From assembly GCA_041687395.1 (NCBI GenBank), contig JAWLCA010000017.1, positions 1 through 64,000 of the forward strand: a DNA stretch of 64,000 nucleotides, written 5' to 3'. Shown in pieces: positions 24,570 to 33,740 of this stretch (position 1 is the first letter of the stretch; each line of letters opens with the position of its first letter). A model generated the notes under the pieces. The model was given only the letters and a program-made list of their open reading frames with translations, was not told the origin of the DNA and made no database searches. The position numbers and the translations under genes were made by a program. Origin of the DNA: JAWLCA01 sp041687395. GTDB lineage: Bacteria > Pseudomonadota > Alphaproteobacteria > Rhodobacterales > Rhodobacteraceae.

Positions 24570-26803
24570 GCGGCCAGCCAGTCCATCACCGGCGCCCGCA
24601 CATTCTCGGCCCCATCCTCGCGGGCGCGGTCGATCACGGCGCGGACCGCGGTCAGATCGACCTTGCGCAGGAGATGCTTCACCGGCCCGATCGAGGCCGG
24701 GCGCATCGAAAGCGTGCGAATGCCGAGCGCGGCAAGGCACATCGCCTCGACCGGGCGGCCCGCATCCTCGCCGCAGAACGACAGCGGCGTCTCGGTCTCG
24801 GCGCAGCGTGCGATGATCTGAGCGACGCAGCCGAGGAAAGAGGTGCTGAGCGTGTCGTAGCGCCGCCGCACCAGCTCGTTTTCGCGGTCCGCGGCAAAGA
24901 AGAACTGCTTCAGATCATTGCCCCCGATCGAGATGAAATCGGTCAGCTCGAAGAACTTGCGCGGGGCAAAGGCGAGGCTGGGGGTTTCCAGCATCGCGCC
25001 GATTTCAAGGCTTGCGGGCAGCGTGTGGCCCAACCGGTCCTCGCGCTCGATCTCGCGCAGCAGATGGTCACGGGCGGCGGTGAACTCGGACATCTGCGCC
25101 ACCAGCGGGAACATCACCGTCAGCGGGCGGCCGTTCGACGCCCGGATCAGTGCCTGCAGCTGCATCCGCATTACCCCGGGCTTGTCGAGGCCGACACGGA
25201 TCGCCCGCCATCCCAGCGCCGGGTTCGGCTCGTCCGGCGCCTTCATGTAAGGCAGCACCTTGTCCGAGCCGATGTCGAGGGTGCGGAATGCCACCCGTTT
25301 TCCGCCAGCGGCGTCCATAACGCGGGAATAGAGGGCTGCCAGTTCCGCCCGGCGCGGCACCTTGGACCGGATCAGGAACTGCAACTCGGTCCGGAACAGG
25401 CCCACGCCTTCGGCTCCTGACCCCTTCAGACTCGGCAGATCGGCCATGAGGCCGGCGTTCATGTGCAGCCCGACATGGGTGCCGCAGAGCGTGACGGCAG
25501 GTTGATCGCGAAGCGACGCATAGCGTTCCTGGGCGCGGGCATTCATCGCGATCTTTTCGCGGAACGCGGTCGCGACCGTTTCTTCGGGGCGCAGGTGGAC
25601 GATGCCCTGATCGCCGTCGACAAGGATCGGATCGCCGTTCAGCGCCTCGGTCGTGATGCGCTCGGCCTGGATCACCAGCGGAATCGCAAGGGCGCGGGCG
25701 ACGATGGCCGCGTGGCTGCCGACCGAGCCTTCTTCCAGCACCACGCCGCGCAACTGCCGGCCGTAGTCCAGCAACTCTCCCGGCCCGATGTTCCGGGCGA
25801 CAAGGATCGGATTCGGAGGCAAGGCCGCTCCGGTGTCCTGCCCCTGTCCGGTCAGGATGCGCAGCAACCGGTTCGACAGGTCGTCCAGATCATGCAAGCG
25901 CTCCCGCAGATAGACATCTTGCGAGAACTGCAGCCGCGAGCGGGCGTCCGATTGCTCCTTCTCGACCGCCGCCTCGGCCGACAGGCCCAGACCGATGTCC
26001 TCTTCCATCCGGCGCAGCCAGCCGCGCGAATGGGCGAACATCCGGTAGGTCTGCAGCACCTCCATATGGTCCTTGTCGGAACTGTTGGCGGTGGCGAGCA
26101 TGTCGTCCACCGAGACGCGCAGCTGCGCCACGGCCTCGCGAAGCCGCTCCACCTCGGCCACTGGATCGTCGGCCACCGGGTTGGTCACCACGACGCGGGG
26201 TTCGTGCAGCCACACCTGACCCTCGGCCGCGCCCTCCTGTCCGGTCATGCCGCGGAACATGACAGGTTGCCGGTGCAGCGGGCGCAGGGCCGCGCCTTCG
26301 CCGACGAAGGCGCCAAGCTCGGTCATCTCGGCCAGAACCATGGCCACGACTTCCAGCCCGTAGACTTCATCGTCGGAAAACTCGCGGGCGTCCTTGGACT
26401 GGACGACCAGAACCCCCAACCGCTCGCCCAGCCGCTGAATAGGGACCCCGAGGAAGCTCGAATACCGCTCTTCGCCCGTCTCGGGCATGAAGCGGAAGCC
26501 GCGGGCCGAGGGGGCGTCTGCGCTGTTGATCGGCTGGCCGCTACGGGCCACGCGGCCCACCAGACCCTCGCCCAACTTCAGCCGCGTCACGTGGACGGCG
26601 TCGGGGTTCAACCCTTGGGTCGCACAAAGCTCCAGCGTCTGCGGGTCGCGAAACAGGTAGATCGAGCACACTTCGGTGCCCATCGAATCCGCGATGAGGT
26701 GGGTGATCCGGTCAAGCCGCTCCTGCCCCGCGCCAGGAGTGGCAAGCGTATCCCTGAGACGCCGCAACAGCTTGCGGCTTTCGCTCTCGCTCCGTTCCGG
26801 CAT
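24560..26803 (-). CDS. ptsP: PTS-Ntr phosphoenolpyruvate-protein phosphotransferase
   Basis: Enzyme I of the nitrogen-related PTS, passing phosphate from PEP to NPr and then EIIA-Ntr in a regulatory chain. The 747 residues comprise an N-terminal GAF domain (about 15-170, with AAC-like TEVCSIYLF and GEGLVGRVA), the EI N-terminal region with the phosphorylated His in EEGSVGSHAAIVARAL, and the C-terminal PEP-binding barrel ending with the catalytic Cys motif LSFCGEDAGRP. lysC lies 36 nt upstream on the same strand, a pairing common in alphaproteobacteria. The 3' end overlaps the GNAT gene by ten bases. Confidence 0.95.
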   Translation of the reverse strand: MPERSESESRKLLRRLRDTLATPGAGQERLDRITHLIADSMGTEVCSIYLFRDPQTLELCATQGLNPDAVHVTRLKLGEGLVGRVARSGQPINSADAPSARGFRFMPETGEERYSSFLGVPIQRLGERLGVLVVQSKDAREFSDDEVYGLEVVAMVLAEMTELGAFVGEGAALRPLHRQPVMFRGMTGQEGAAEGQVWLHEPRVVVTNPVADDPVAEVERLREAVAQLRVSVDDMLATANSSDKDHMEVLQTYRMFAHSRGWLRRMEEDIGLGLSAEAAVEKEQSDARSRLQFSQDVYLRERLHDLDDLSNRLLRILTGQGQDTGAALPPNPILVARNIGPGELLDYGRQLRGVVLEEGSVGSHAAIVARALAIPLVIQAERITTEALNGDPILVDGDQGIVHLRPEETVATAFREKIAMNARAQERYASLRDQPAVTLCGTHVGLHMNAGLMADLPSLKGSGAEGVGLFRTELQFLIRSKVPRRAELAALYSRVMDAAGGKRVAFRTLDIGSDKVLPYMKAPDEPNPALGWRAIRVGLDKPGVMRMQLQALIRASNGRPLTVMFPLVAQMSEFTAARDHLLREIEREDRLGHTLPASLEIGAMLETPSLAFAPRKFFELTDFISIGGNDLKQFFFAADRENELVRRRYDTLSTSFLGCVAQIIARCAETETPLSFCGEDAGRPVEAMCLAALGIRTLSMRPASIGPVKHLLRKVDLTAVRAVIDRAREDGAENVRAPVMDWLAAQG

Positions 26804-26839
26804 GGCCCCCCGCGTCGGCTTCCGGCCTGGCGGGTTCTG

Positions 26840-28078
26840 TCAGCCCGCCTTGTCCAGATCGAAGGCATCATGGAGTGCCTGCACGGCGAGTTCCATATAT
26901 TTCCTGTCGATCAGCACGGAAATCTTTATCTCGGAGGTTGTGATGACCTTAATATTGATCCCTTCCGAGGCGAGTGCCTGAAACATGCGCGCCGCGACGC
27001 CCGCGTGGCTCCGCATGCCGATGCCCACGACGCTGACCTTGGCTACATCCGTGTCGGCGACAAGCCCGTGAAAGTTGATCTCGCCACGCTCGCGCGCGCC
27101 GACCAGGGCGTTCTCGGCCCGGGCGACCTGATCGGTGGGGCAGGAAAAGGTCATGTCCGTCCGCCCCTCTTCCGAGATGTTCTGCACGATCATGTCGACG
27201 TTCACACCGGCCTCGGCCAATGGCCCGAAGATCGCGGCGGCGATGCCGGGGCGGTCGGCCACGGATTGCAGCGTCATCTTCGCCTCTTCGCGCGAATGGG
27301 CCACGCCCGCGACGGCTTTCGATTCCATGATATCCTCCTCGTCACAGACCAGCGTGCCGGAATTCTCGTCGGTATCCTCGAAACTGGACAGGACACGCAG
27401 CTTGACCTTGTAGCGCATCGCCAATTCGACCGACCGGGTCTGCAGCACCTTTGCGCCGAGGCTGGCCAGTTCCAGCATCTCCTCGTAGGCGATGCGGTCC
27501 AGCTTGCGCGCCTTGCGGGCGATGCGCGGGTCGGTGGTGTAGACCCCGTCCACGTCGGTGTAGATATCGCAGCAATCGGCGCCGAAGGCGGCGGCAAAGG
27601 CGACCGCCGTCGTGTCTGACCCTCCCCGACCCAGCGTAGTGATCCGGCCTTCGGGGCTGACGCCCTGGAAGCCCGCGATGACGGCGACCTTGAACCCCTC
27701 GGCGAACTTGGCGTCGATGTTCTTGCGCGGGATGTCGACGAAGCGCGCCGCCGAATGAGCCGAGGTCGTCAGGATCGGCACCTGCCAGCCTTGCCAGCTG
27801 CGCGCGGGCACATCCATTTCCTGCAGTGTCAGGGCCATCAGCCCGGCCGTCACGTTCTCGCCCGACGAGACGACGGCGTCGTATTCGCGCGCATCGAACA
27901 GGGGAGAGGTCTGTTCGACCCAATTCACCAGTTCGTTGGTCTTGCCGGCCATGGCCGACACGATGACGATCACGTCGTAACCGCGCTCGACTTCGCGTTT
28001 GATCTTGGCGGCCGCATTGCGGATGCGCGCCAGATCGGCCACCGAAGTGCCCCCGAATTTCATCACCAATAGCGACAT
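26840..28078 (-). CDS. lysC: Aspartate kinase
   Basis: First committed enzyme of the aspartate family (Lys, Thr, Met, diaminopimelate). The 412-residue protein starts with MSLLVMKFGGTSVADLARI (K-F-G-G-T-S kinase signature). It has SSGENVTAGLMAL, GFQGVSPEGRITTLGRGGSD and the DVDGVYTTDPR loop. Two ACT domains close the protein (about 265-405) and imply feedback control by lysine and/or threonine. ATG 28078 matches the family better than the in-frame ATG 28090, which would prepend MERA. ptsP follows 36 nt downstream. Confidence 0.96.
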   Translation of the reverse strand: MSLLVMKFGGTSVADLARIRNAAAKIKREVERGYDVIVIVSAMAGKTNELVNWVEQTSPLFDAREYDAVVSSGENVTAGLMALTLQEMDVPARSWQGWQVPILTTSAHSAARFVDIPRKNIDAKFAEGFKVAVIAGFQGVSPEGRITTLGRGGSDTTAVAFAAAFGADCCDIYTDVDGVYTTDPRIARKARKLDRIAYEEMLELASLGAKVLQTRSVELAMRYKVKLRVLSSFEDTDENSGTLVCDEEDIMESKAVAGVAHSREEAKMTLQSVADRPGIAAAIFGPLAEAGVNVDMIVQNISEEGRTDMTFSCPTDQVARAENALVGARERGEINFHGLVADTDVAKVSVVGIGMRSHAGVAARMFQALASEGINIKVITTSEIKISVLIDRKYMELAVQALHDAFDLDKAG

Positions 28079-28223
28079 CGCGCGTTCCATCGGCAGGCGT
28101 CAGATCGCGCGCTTCCTATGCCAAGGCCGGTTGCCGCGCAAGGCCGTCCCTAGGCAAAGATCGGTTGAAGGTGGGTGCCGCCATGACCCTGCAAGACCGA
28201 GCCGCGGCAGTAATTTCACCGAG

Positions 28224-28661
28224 TCAGTTCGCCTTGCGCTGGGGCAGAAAGGGCAGTGGAGCCACTGGGACGCCATCCTCGATCAGCCGGCGCGCCTCAT
28301 CTGGCCGCGCTTCGCCATAGATCGACCGCGCCTCGGCCGCGCCCTCGTGGATCGCGCGCGCTTCTTTGGCGAAGTTCATGCCCACGTAATCGGAATTCTC
28401 CTCGACCTGCTTGCGCAGCTCGGCAATGGCCTTTTCCAGATCGCTGCTCCGCGTGGCCTTCAGCGGGCGGGGGGGCTGTGCTCCGGTCGTCTTGCGGGCT
28501 GGGCGCACCGAGGGCGCCATCAGCGCCTTGTCGATACCGGTGCTGCCACAGACCGGACAGGTCACCTGACCCACACGATTCAGCCCATCGAACGCCTCGG
28601 CGGAGGCGAACCAGCTTTCAAAGCCGTGGTCATTGCTGCATTTCAGGCTGTAATGGATCAT
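28224..28661 (-). CDS. DUF1178 family protein with zinc-ribbon-like cysteines
   Basis: A 145-residue protein of the DUF1178 family, common in alphaproteobacteria and without known function. The N-terminus MIHYSLKCSNDHGFESWF and the CPVCGST knuckle supply three cysteines that, with a His, could bind zinc. The C-terminal half is helical, ending with the conserved YVGMNFAKEARAIHEGAAE then YGEARPDEARRLIEDG blocks. The start at ATG 28661 is unambiguous. It lies 145 nt upstream of lysC on the same strand and may be separately transcribed. Confidence 0.88.
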   Translation of the reverse strand: MIHYSLKCSNDHGFESWFASAEAFDGLNRVGQVTCPVCGSTGIDKALMAPSVRPARKTTGAQPPRPLKATRSSDLEKAIAELRKQVEENSDYVGMNFAKEARAIHEGAAEARSIYGEARPDEARRLIEDGVPVAPLPFLPQRKAN

Positions 28662-28808
28662 TCCTGCCCCTGTGGCGACACCCTAGCACGCACTGCTGTC
28701 GTGAGCTAAGGAAAAACCCGGCGAAATCAACCCCTCGTGTGTTGAGCCGAACGCCTTGATCCGGGATCAGCGCGCCATAGTTCCATGACTGAGATGAGGG
28801 AGTTACCG

Positions 28809-29336
28809 ATGCACAAGATCGCCGCAGGCGCCGCACTTTCGCTGCTGTTCCTCTCCGGACCCGCTGACGCCCTGCCGCGTGGATTGGAGTGGTCATCGAT
28901 CGACGGTGGAACGTTGGTAATGGATGATTGGCGGGGGGCGCCGGTTCTGGTGGTCAACACCGCGTCGCTGTGCGGGTTCACGCCGCAGTACACGGATCTG
29001 CAGGCCTTGCACGACAGCTTCGGCGAACGCGGCCTCGTGGTGCTGGCGGTTCCCTCCAACGATTTCAGGCAGGAACTGGCGTCGGAGGCCGAGGTTCAGG
29101 AATTCTGTGAAGTGACGTTCGGGTTGACGCTGCCGATGACCGAGATCACGCCGGTGCGGGGGGGCGAGGCGCATCCGTTCTATCGCTGGCTGGCAGAGGA
29201 ACATGGCTTTACCCCGGGGTGGAATTTCCACAAGGTGCTGATTGGACCCGAAGGAGAGGTCGTTGGCACATGGGGATCGGCTACCAAGCCCACATCTGCG
29301 CCGATCACGGATCGCATCGAGGCGTTCCTGAACTAG
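28809..29336 (+). CDS. Exported glutathione-peroxidase-like protein
   Basis: Thiol peroxidase of the GPx fold, 175 residues, with a signal peptide (IAAGAALSLLFLSGPADA). The peroxidatic Cys is residue 55 in NTASLCGFTPQY and the conserved Trp/Asn pair is in GWNFHKVL (138-140). The catalytic Gln of classical GPx (NQFG) is replaced: this protein reads PSNDF (82-86). ATG 28809 is chosen because GAGGGA is well spaced before it; an ATG eight codons earlier is weaker. Export and lack of Sec/Gln suggest a thioredoxin-like reductant in the periplasm, an inference. The HDAC-fold gene starts two nucleotides after the stop. Confidence 0.85.
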   Translation: MHKIAAGAALSLLFLSGPADALPRGLEWSSIDGGTLVMDDWRGAPVLVVNTASLCGFTPQYTDLQALHDSFGERGLVVLAVPSNDFRQELASEAEVQEFCEVTFGLTLPMTEITPVRGGEAHPFYRWLAEEHGFTPGWNFHKVLIGPEGEVVGTWGSATKPTSAPITDRIEAFLN

Positions 29337-29338
29337 GC

Positions 29339-30442
29339 ATGCCGCCGCGTTTCATCGGCTCGGAGATTTATCGCAGATCAAGCTACGGCCCCGCGCACCC
29401 GCTTCGGGTACCGCGGGTTTCGACCGTGATGGATATCGCCCGCGCGCTGGGCTGGTTCGCGCCGGGCCAATACCTGACGAGCCCGCGTGCGAAGCCCGGC
29501 GCGCTGACGCTGTGGCACGATCCGGCCTATGTCGCGGCGCTGCAACGGGCTGAGGCCGAGGGGCGCGTGAGCGACGCGACGCGCGCGCGGCATGGCTTGG
29601 GGACCACTGCCAATCCGGTCTTTCCCGAGATGTTCCGCAGGCCCGCGACTTCGGCCGGGGCGACGATGCTTGCGGCCGAACTTGTGCGCGACGGCGGCGT
29701 GGTCCATGCGCCTGCGGGCGGCACACACCACGGATTGCGCGACCGTGCGAACGGCTTCTGCTATCTCAACGATCCGGTTCTGGGCATGCTGACGCTGCGG
29801 CGCATGGGTATCGGGCGGATCGCTTATCTAGACATCGACGCGCATCACTGTGACGGGGTGCAGGCGGCCTTTGCCGGTGACACCGAGGCGCTGCTAATCT
29901 CGGTCCATGAAGAACGGCGCTGGCCCTTCACCGGCGCGCTGGAGGATGACGGCGGCGGCAATTGCGTGAACCTGCCAGTGCCGCGCGGCCTGAACGACAG
30001 CGAGATGCGCGCGATCCTGCATGACCTGATCCTGCCCAAGGTCTCGGCGTTCCGGCCTGACGCCGTCATCCTGCAATGCGGGGCCGACGCGGTCGAGGAG
30101 GATCCCCTGTCGCGTTTGGAGCTGTCCAACAACGCGCATTGGGAGGTCGTGGCGGCGCTCCGCCCGCTTTCGCCGCGCTACATCGTCCTGGGCGGGGGCG
30201 GATACAACCCATGGTCGGTCGGCAGGCTCTGGTCGGGCGTCTGGGCCACCCTCGCCGGCCACGAGATTCCCGAGCGACTTCCCCGTTCGGCCGAGAAGGT
30301 GCTCCGCGGGTTGTTCTGGGCCGGCCACAGCCGCGGACGCAACCCGCCTGGCCACTGGTTCATCACACTGCGCGACGCCCCGCGCGAGGGGGCCGTGCGC
30401 CCCGAGGTCCGTGACCGCATCAGCCAACTGGTGCGCCGATGA
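29339..30442 (+). CDS. Histone-deacetylase-fold hydrolase (AcuC-like)
   Basis: A 367-residue member of the arginase/deacetylase superfamily, probably removing acyl groups from amines or acetyl-lysine in the cytoplasm. Motifs in order: GGTHHG (His130, His131, charge relay), LDIDAHHCDG (Asp167 and His169 as zinc ligands), LQCGADAVEEDPL (third ligand Asp) and GGGGYNPWSV with the catalytic Tyr. AcuC-type enzymes act on acetyl-CoA synthetase or acetoin pathways in Bacillus; the target here is unknown. ATG 29339 lies two nucleotides after the Gpx-like stop, and the end overlaps thpR by four bases (ATGA), so it is mid-operon. Confidence 0.88.
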   Translation: MPPRFIGSEIYRRSSYGPAHPLRVPRVSTVMDIARALGWFAPGQYLTSPRAKPGALTLWHDPAYVAALQRAEAEGRVSDATRARHGLGTTANPVFPEMFRRPATSAGATMLAAELVRDGGVVHAPAGGTHHGLRDRANGFCYLNDPVLGMLTLRRMGIGRIAYLDIDAHHCDGVQAAFAGDTEALLISVHEERRWPFTGALEDDGGGNCVNLPVPRGLNDSEMRAILHDLILPKVSAFRPDAVILQCGADAVEEDPLSRLELSNNAHWEVVAALRPLSPRYIVLGGGGYNPWSVGRLWSGVWATLAGHEIPERLPRSAEKVLRGLFWAGHSRGRNPPGHWFITLRDAPREGAVRPEVRDRISQLVRR

Positions 30443-30987
30443 CCCGCGCCTTCGTCGCAATCACACTGCCAACAGATGTGGCTGACGCCGCCGAGGACGT
30501 TGCCGTTTTGTTGCCCGTTCCGCGGACCGTCCCGGCCGAGAACATGCACCTGACGTTGCAGTTCCTGGGCGACTTGACGACGCCGCAGATCGACGACATC
30601 CATACCGCCCTGTCTGCAATCCGCGCGCCGGCGTTCACGCTGCAGCTTGCCGGCCTGGATACCTTTGGCGGTGCCCGCCCTCGGTCGGTACATCTGCGCT
30701 GCCAACCCGACCCGGCGCTTGATCACCTTCAGCGCAAGATCGTCACCGCCACGCGGCAGGCCGGGCTGGAGCCGGAACGTCGCCGCTTCACGCCGCATGT
30801 CACGCTCGCCCGCTTTTCGCCTTCGTCGGTGGATCGCGCCCGCCTTGGCGCGGCGTTGCTGGACGAAGCGGGTGCGCGGATCGACCCGTTCCCCGTCACC
30901 GACTTTCGTCTGATCGAATCCCAGATCGGCCGCTCCGGTTCGACCTATCACATGCTGGCCCGCTACCCGCTGGAACCCGCGCCGTGA
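30439..30987 (+). CDS. thpR: RNA 2',3'-cyclic phosphodiesterase
   Basis: A 2H phosphoesterase of 182 residues that opens 2',3'-cyclic phosphates on RNA; formerly described as 2'-5' RNA ligase. The two catalytic H-x-T/V-L motifs are visible: HLTL at residues 37-40 and HVTL at 120-123. FVAITLP at the start and FRLIESQIG near the end are typical of the family. The ATG overlaps the upstream hydrolase stop in ATGA, and the TGA overlaps the GTG start of the LysR gene, so translation of all three is coupled. Cellular substrate unknown. Confidence 0.92.
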   Translation: MTRAFVAITLPTDVADAAEDVAVLLPVPRTVPAENMHLTLQFLGDLTTPQIDDIHTALSAIRAPAFTLQLAGLDTFGGARPRSVHLRCQPDPALDHLQRKIVTATRQAGLEPERRRFTPHVTLARFSPSSVDRARLGAALLDEAGARIDPFPVTDFRLIESQIGRSGSTYHMLARYPLEPAP

Positions 30988-31880
30988 TCGACAAGCTGGA
31001 GATGTTCATCGCGCTGGCGAACGAGCGACATTTCGGTCGCGCGGCCGAGGCGTGCGGCGTGACGCAGCCCAGCCTGTCCACAGCGATCAAGCAGTTGGAG
31101 GATCAGCTGGGCGTACAACTGGTCTGGCGGGGGTCGCGCTTTCAGGGCCTGACGCCTGAGGGACAGCGCGTGCTTGACTGGGCGCTTCGGATCGTGGCCG
31201 ACGCCCGAACGATGAAGGACGAGATGCGCGCCGCGCGCGAAGGACTGTCAGGCAACCTGCGGCTGGGGGTCATCCCGACCGCGCTGCCGATGGTGGTGGA
31301 CCTGACCGACCGTTTTACCGCGCGCCATCCCAATGTGCGGCTGAAGGTGCTGTCGCGCACCTCGGTCGAGATTCTGTCCGAGATCGACAATCTGACGATC
31401 GACGCCGGGATCAGCTATCTGGCGAACGAACCGCTGGGCCGGGTGTCGACGGTGCCTCTTTACCACGAGGCCTATCGTCTTCTGGCCGCCCCCGGTCATC
31501 CACAGGCCGGTCGCGAAAGCGTCACCTGGGCCGAGGCCGCCGAGGGGCCGCTCTGCCTGCTGACCACAGACATGCAGAACCGGCGCATCATCAATCAGCA
31601 TTTCGCCGCCGCCGGGATCACGCCCGCGCCGACGGTCGAATCCAATTCTATGATCGCGCTTGTCGCCCATGTGATGACCGGACGCTGGTCCAGCGTCGTG
31701 CCGGTGAAGCTGGCCGATCTGTTCGCCAAGGGGCTGGGTCTGTCGGCGATCCCAATCGGCGATGGTGAGGCCACGCATCTGGTCGGATTGATCGCCCCTT
31801 GGCGCGAGCCGCATACCCCGGTGATCGACGCCCTGCTGGACACCGCCCGCCGCATCAGTGAGGTTGGCCCTCGGACCTGA
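30984..31880 (+). CDS. LysR-family transcriptional regulator
   Basis: A 298-residue regulator with an N-terminal winged helix-turn-helix (ALANERHFGRAAEACGVTQP then SLSTAIKQLEDQLG) and a C-terminal substrate-binding fold (about 90-295). It starts at GTG 30984, overlapping the thpR stop in GTGA, and the dehydratase gene follows after 12 nt. LysR proteins usually sit divergent to their targets; here the gene is inside a co-directional run, so its target is not obvious. The opening MIDKLEMFIALANERHFGRA is one I associate with regulators beside formate dehydrogenase genes, but none is in this window. Confidence 0.9.
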   Translation: MIDKLEMFIALANERHFGRAAEACGVTQPSLSTAIKQLEDQLGVQLVWRGSRFQGLTPEGQRVLDWALRIVADARTMKDEMRAAREGLSGNLRLGVIPTALPMVVDLTDRFTARHPNVRLKVLSRTSVEILSEIDNLTIDAGISYLANEPLGRVSTVPLYHEAYRLLAAPGHPQAGRESVTWAEAAEGPLCLLTTDMQNRRIINQHFAAAGITPAPTVESNSMIALVAHVMTGRWSSVVPVKLADLFAKGLGLSAIPIGDGEATHLVGLIAPWREPHTPVIDALLDTARRISEVGPRT

Positions 31881-31892
31881 TCGGAGGGCACG

Positions 31893-32873
31893 ATGACGAC
31901 ACCCTATCTGACCCGTGACGAACTGATGGAGGCCGCGGCGCTCGTCCACAGCCAGATGTCACCCACGCCACAATACGCCTGGCCGCTGCTGGCCGAACGC
32001 ACCGGCGCCGAGGTCTGGGTGAAGCATGAGAACCACGGGCCGACCGGTGCCTTCAAGGTGCGCGGCGGGATTACCTACATCGACTGGTTGCGCCGCACTC
32101 AACCCGATACCCCCGGCATCGTCACGGCGACCCGTGGCAATCACGGCCAGAGCCAGGCGCGCGCCGCCCGTGCCGCCGGGCTGCGCGCGGTGATCTATGT
32201 GCCGGAAGGCAATTCGGTCGAAAAGAATGCGGCAATGCGCGCCTTCGGCGCCGAACTGGTCGTCCATGGCCAGGATTTCGACGAGGCGCGCGAGGAAGCC
32301 TTTCGTGTCGCCGCCGAGCAGGGGCTGCACATCGTGCCGCCGTTTCACCGTGAACTGGTGCGCGGCGTCGCGACCTATGCGCTGGAATTCTTCACTGCTC
32401 AGCCCGATCTGCACACGGTCTACGTTCCGATCGGTTGCGGGTCGGGTATCTGCGGCGTAATCGCGGCGCGCGACGCGCTGGGGCTTTCGACCTGTGTCGT
32501 GGGTGTCGTCTCGGCCCACGCCCAGACGGCGAAGCTGTCGGCCGAGGCCGGGCGGCTGGTGCCGACTGACACCTGCCGCACCTTTGCCGACGGCATGTCG
32601 GTGCGCGTGCCGGTTCAGGCGGCGCTGGATGTCTATGGACCCGGCGCCGAACGGATCGTCGCCGTGACTGACGAGGAGGTCGCCGAGGCGATCCGTATCT
32701 ACTTCCGCGACACCCACAACCTGGCCGAAGGCGCGGGCGCCGCCCCGCTGGCAGCCCTGATGCAGGAGCGGGACGCGATGCGGGGCCGCAAGGTCGGTGT
32801 CATCCTTTGCGGCGGCAACATCGACAGCGACTGGTTCCTGACCGTACTGCAGGGGGGCGTGCCATCCGTCTGA
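31893..32873 (+). CDS. Threonine/serine dehydratase-like PLP enzyme
   Basis: Fold-type II PLP enzyme of 326 residues, probably deaminating threonine, serine or a hydroxylated aspartate. The PLP lysine is in GPTGAFKVRGG and the following TATRGNHGQSQARAAR block matches the usual substrate/phosphate loop (canonical S-x-GNHG; here TRGNHG). VPIGCGSGICGV is the glycine-rich cofactor phosphate site. There is no C-terminal ACT regulatory domain, so it resembles catabolic, non-feedback-regulated forms. Start ATG 31893 follows GGAGG. It is 12 nt downstream of the LysR gene, which could regulate it. Confidence 0.9.
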   Translation: MTTPYLTRDELMEAAALVHSQMSPTPQYAWPLLAERTGAEVWVKHENHGPTGAFKVRGGITYIDWLRRTQPDTPGIVTATRGNHGQSQARAARAAGLRAVIYVPEGNSVEKNAAMRAFGAELVVHGQDFDEAREEAFRVAAEQGLHIVPPFHRELVRGVATYALEFFTAQPDLHTVYVPIGCGSGICGVIAARDALGLSTCVVGVVSAHAQTAKLSAEAGRLVPTDTCRTFADGMSVRVPVQAALDVYGPGAERIVAVTDEEVAEAIRIYFRDTHNLAEGAGAAPLAALMQERDAMRGRKVGVILCGGNIDSDWFLTVLQGGVPSV

Positions 32874-32936
32874 CGTGCGGTGAAATCCCGCACCGGCGCC
32901 TTGTTGCGGATCACCGCGCACTCTACATGGGGCCGG

Positions 32937-33740
32937 ATGAAGCACCTTATCCCCTTCCTGCCGAAACCGCCGCTGATCCCGGTGATACGTCTGCAGGGCA
33001 TGATCATTTCCGGCGGCCGCTTCGGGGCCGGGCTCAACGACGCGGGCCTTGCGCCGCTGATCGAAAGGGCGTTTTCGCGCGGCAAGCCTTCGGCGGTGGC
33101 GCTGGCGATCAATTCTCCTGGCGGGTCGCCGGTGCAATCGTCGCTGATCGCGGCGAGAATCCGGCGGCTGGCCGAGGAGAAGAACGTCAAGGTCCATGCC
33201 TTCGTCGAGGATCTGGCGGCCTCGGGCGGTTATTGGCTGGCCACGGCTGCAGACGATATCTGGGTCGATGGCAGTTCAATCGTGGGCTCCATCGGCGTGA
33301 TCTCGGCAAGCTTTGGCTTTCACGAGGCGATCGGCCGGATCGGGGTCGAGCGCCGAGTGTACACCGCGGGCGAGTCGAAAAGCTTTCTGGACCCCTTCCG
33401 CCCCGAGAAGCCCGATGACGTGGAGCGGTTGAAGGTGCTGCAGGGCGAGATCCACGAGGGGTTCATCGCGCAGGTCAAGGCCAGGCGGGGTGACCGGCTG
33501 AAGCAGGACGCGGATCTGTTTACTGGCGACTTCTGGACGGGCCGGCAGGCGGTGGACCTCGGACTTGTCGATGGGGTGGGGCACCTGGTGCCGAAACTGA
33601 AGGAAATTTACGGCGAAAAGGTGCGGCTTCTGCCCTATGGACAGAAACGGGGTCTGTTGCAGCGCCTCGGCGCGACGGCAGTCGCCGGTGCCATGGCCGA
33701 GATCGAGGAACGCGCCGCCTGGGCGCGGCACGGGCTCTGA
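32937..33740 (+). CDS. S49-family serine peptidase (SppA/SohB-like)
   Basis: A 267-residue single-domain S49 peptidase. The nucleophile Ser is in LAASGGYWLAT and the candidate general-base Lys in AGESKSFLDPF; AINSPGGSPVQSS is the typical oxyanion strand and IVGSIGVI follows. No clear signal peptide or long membrane anchor precedes the domain, unlike classical SppA, so it is probably cytoplasmic or peripherally attached. ATG 32937 gives MKHLIPFLPKPPLIPVIRL; a longer frame starting near 32880 is less likely. The stop overlaps the next small gene in TGATG. Confidence 0.9.
   Translation: MKHLIPFLPKPPLIPVIRLQGMIISGGRFGAGLNDAGLAPLIERAFSRGKPSAVALAINSPGGSPVQSSLIAARIRRLAEEKNVKVHAFVEDLAASGGYWLATAADDIWVDGSSIVGSIGVISASFGFHEAIGRIGVERRVYTAGESKSFLDPFRPEKPDDVERLKVLQGEIHEGFIAQVKARRGDRLKQDADLFTGDFWTGRQAVDLGLVDGVGHLVPKLKEIYGEKVRLLPYGQKRGLLQRLGATAVAGAMAEIEERAAWARHGL

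Noticed and set aside
25463..27619. 718-codon plus-strand open frame opposite ptsP and lysC
   Set aside because: Antisense shadow; no ribosome site and no domain, while both minus-strand genes have complete motifs.
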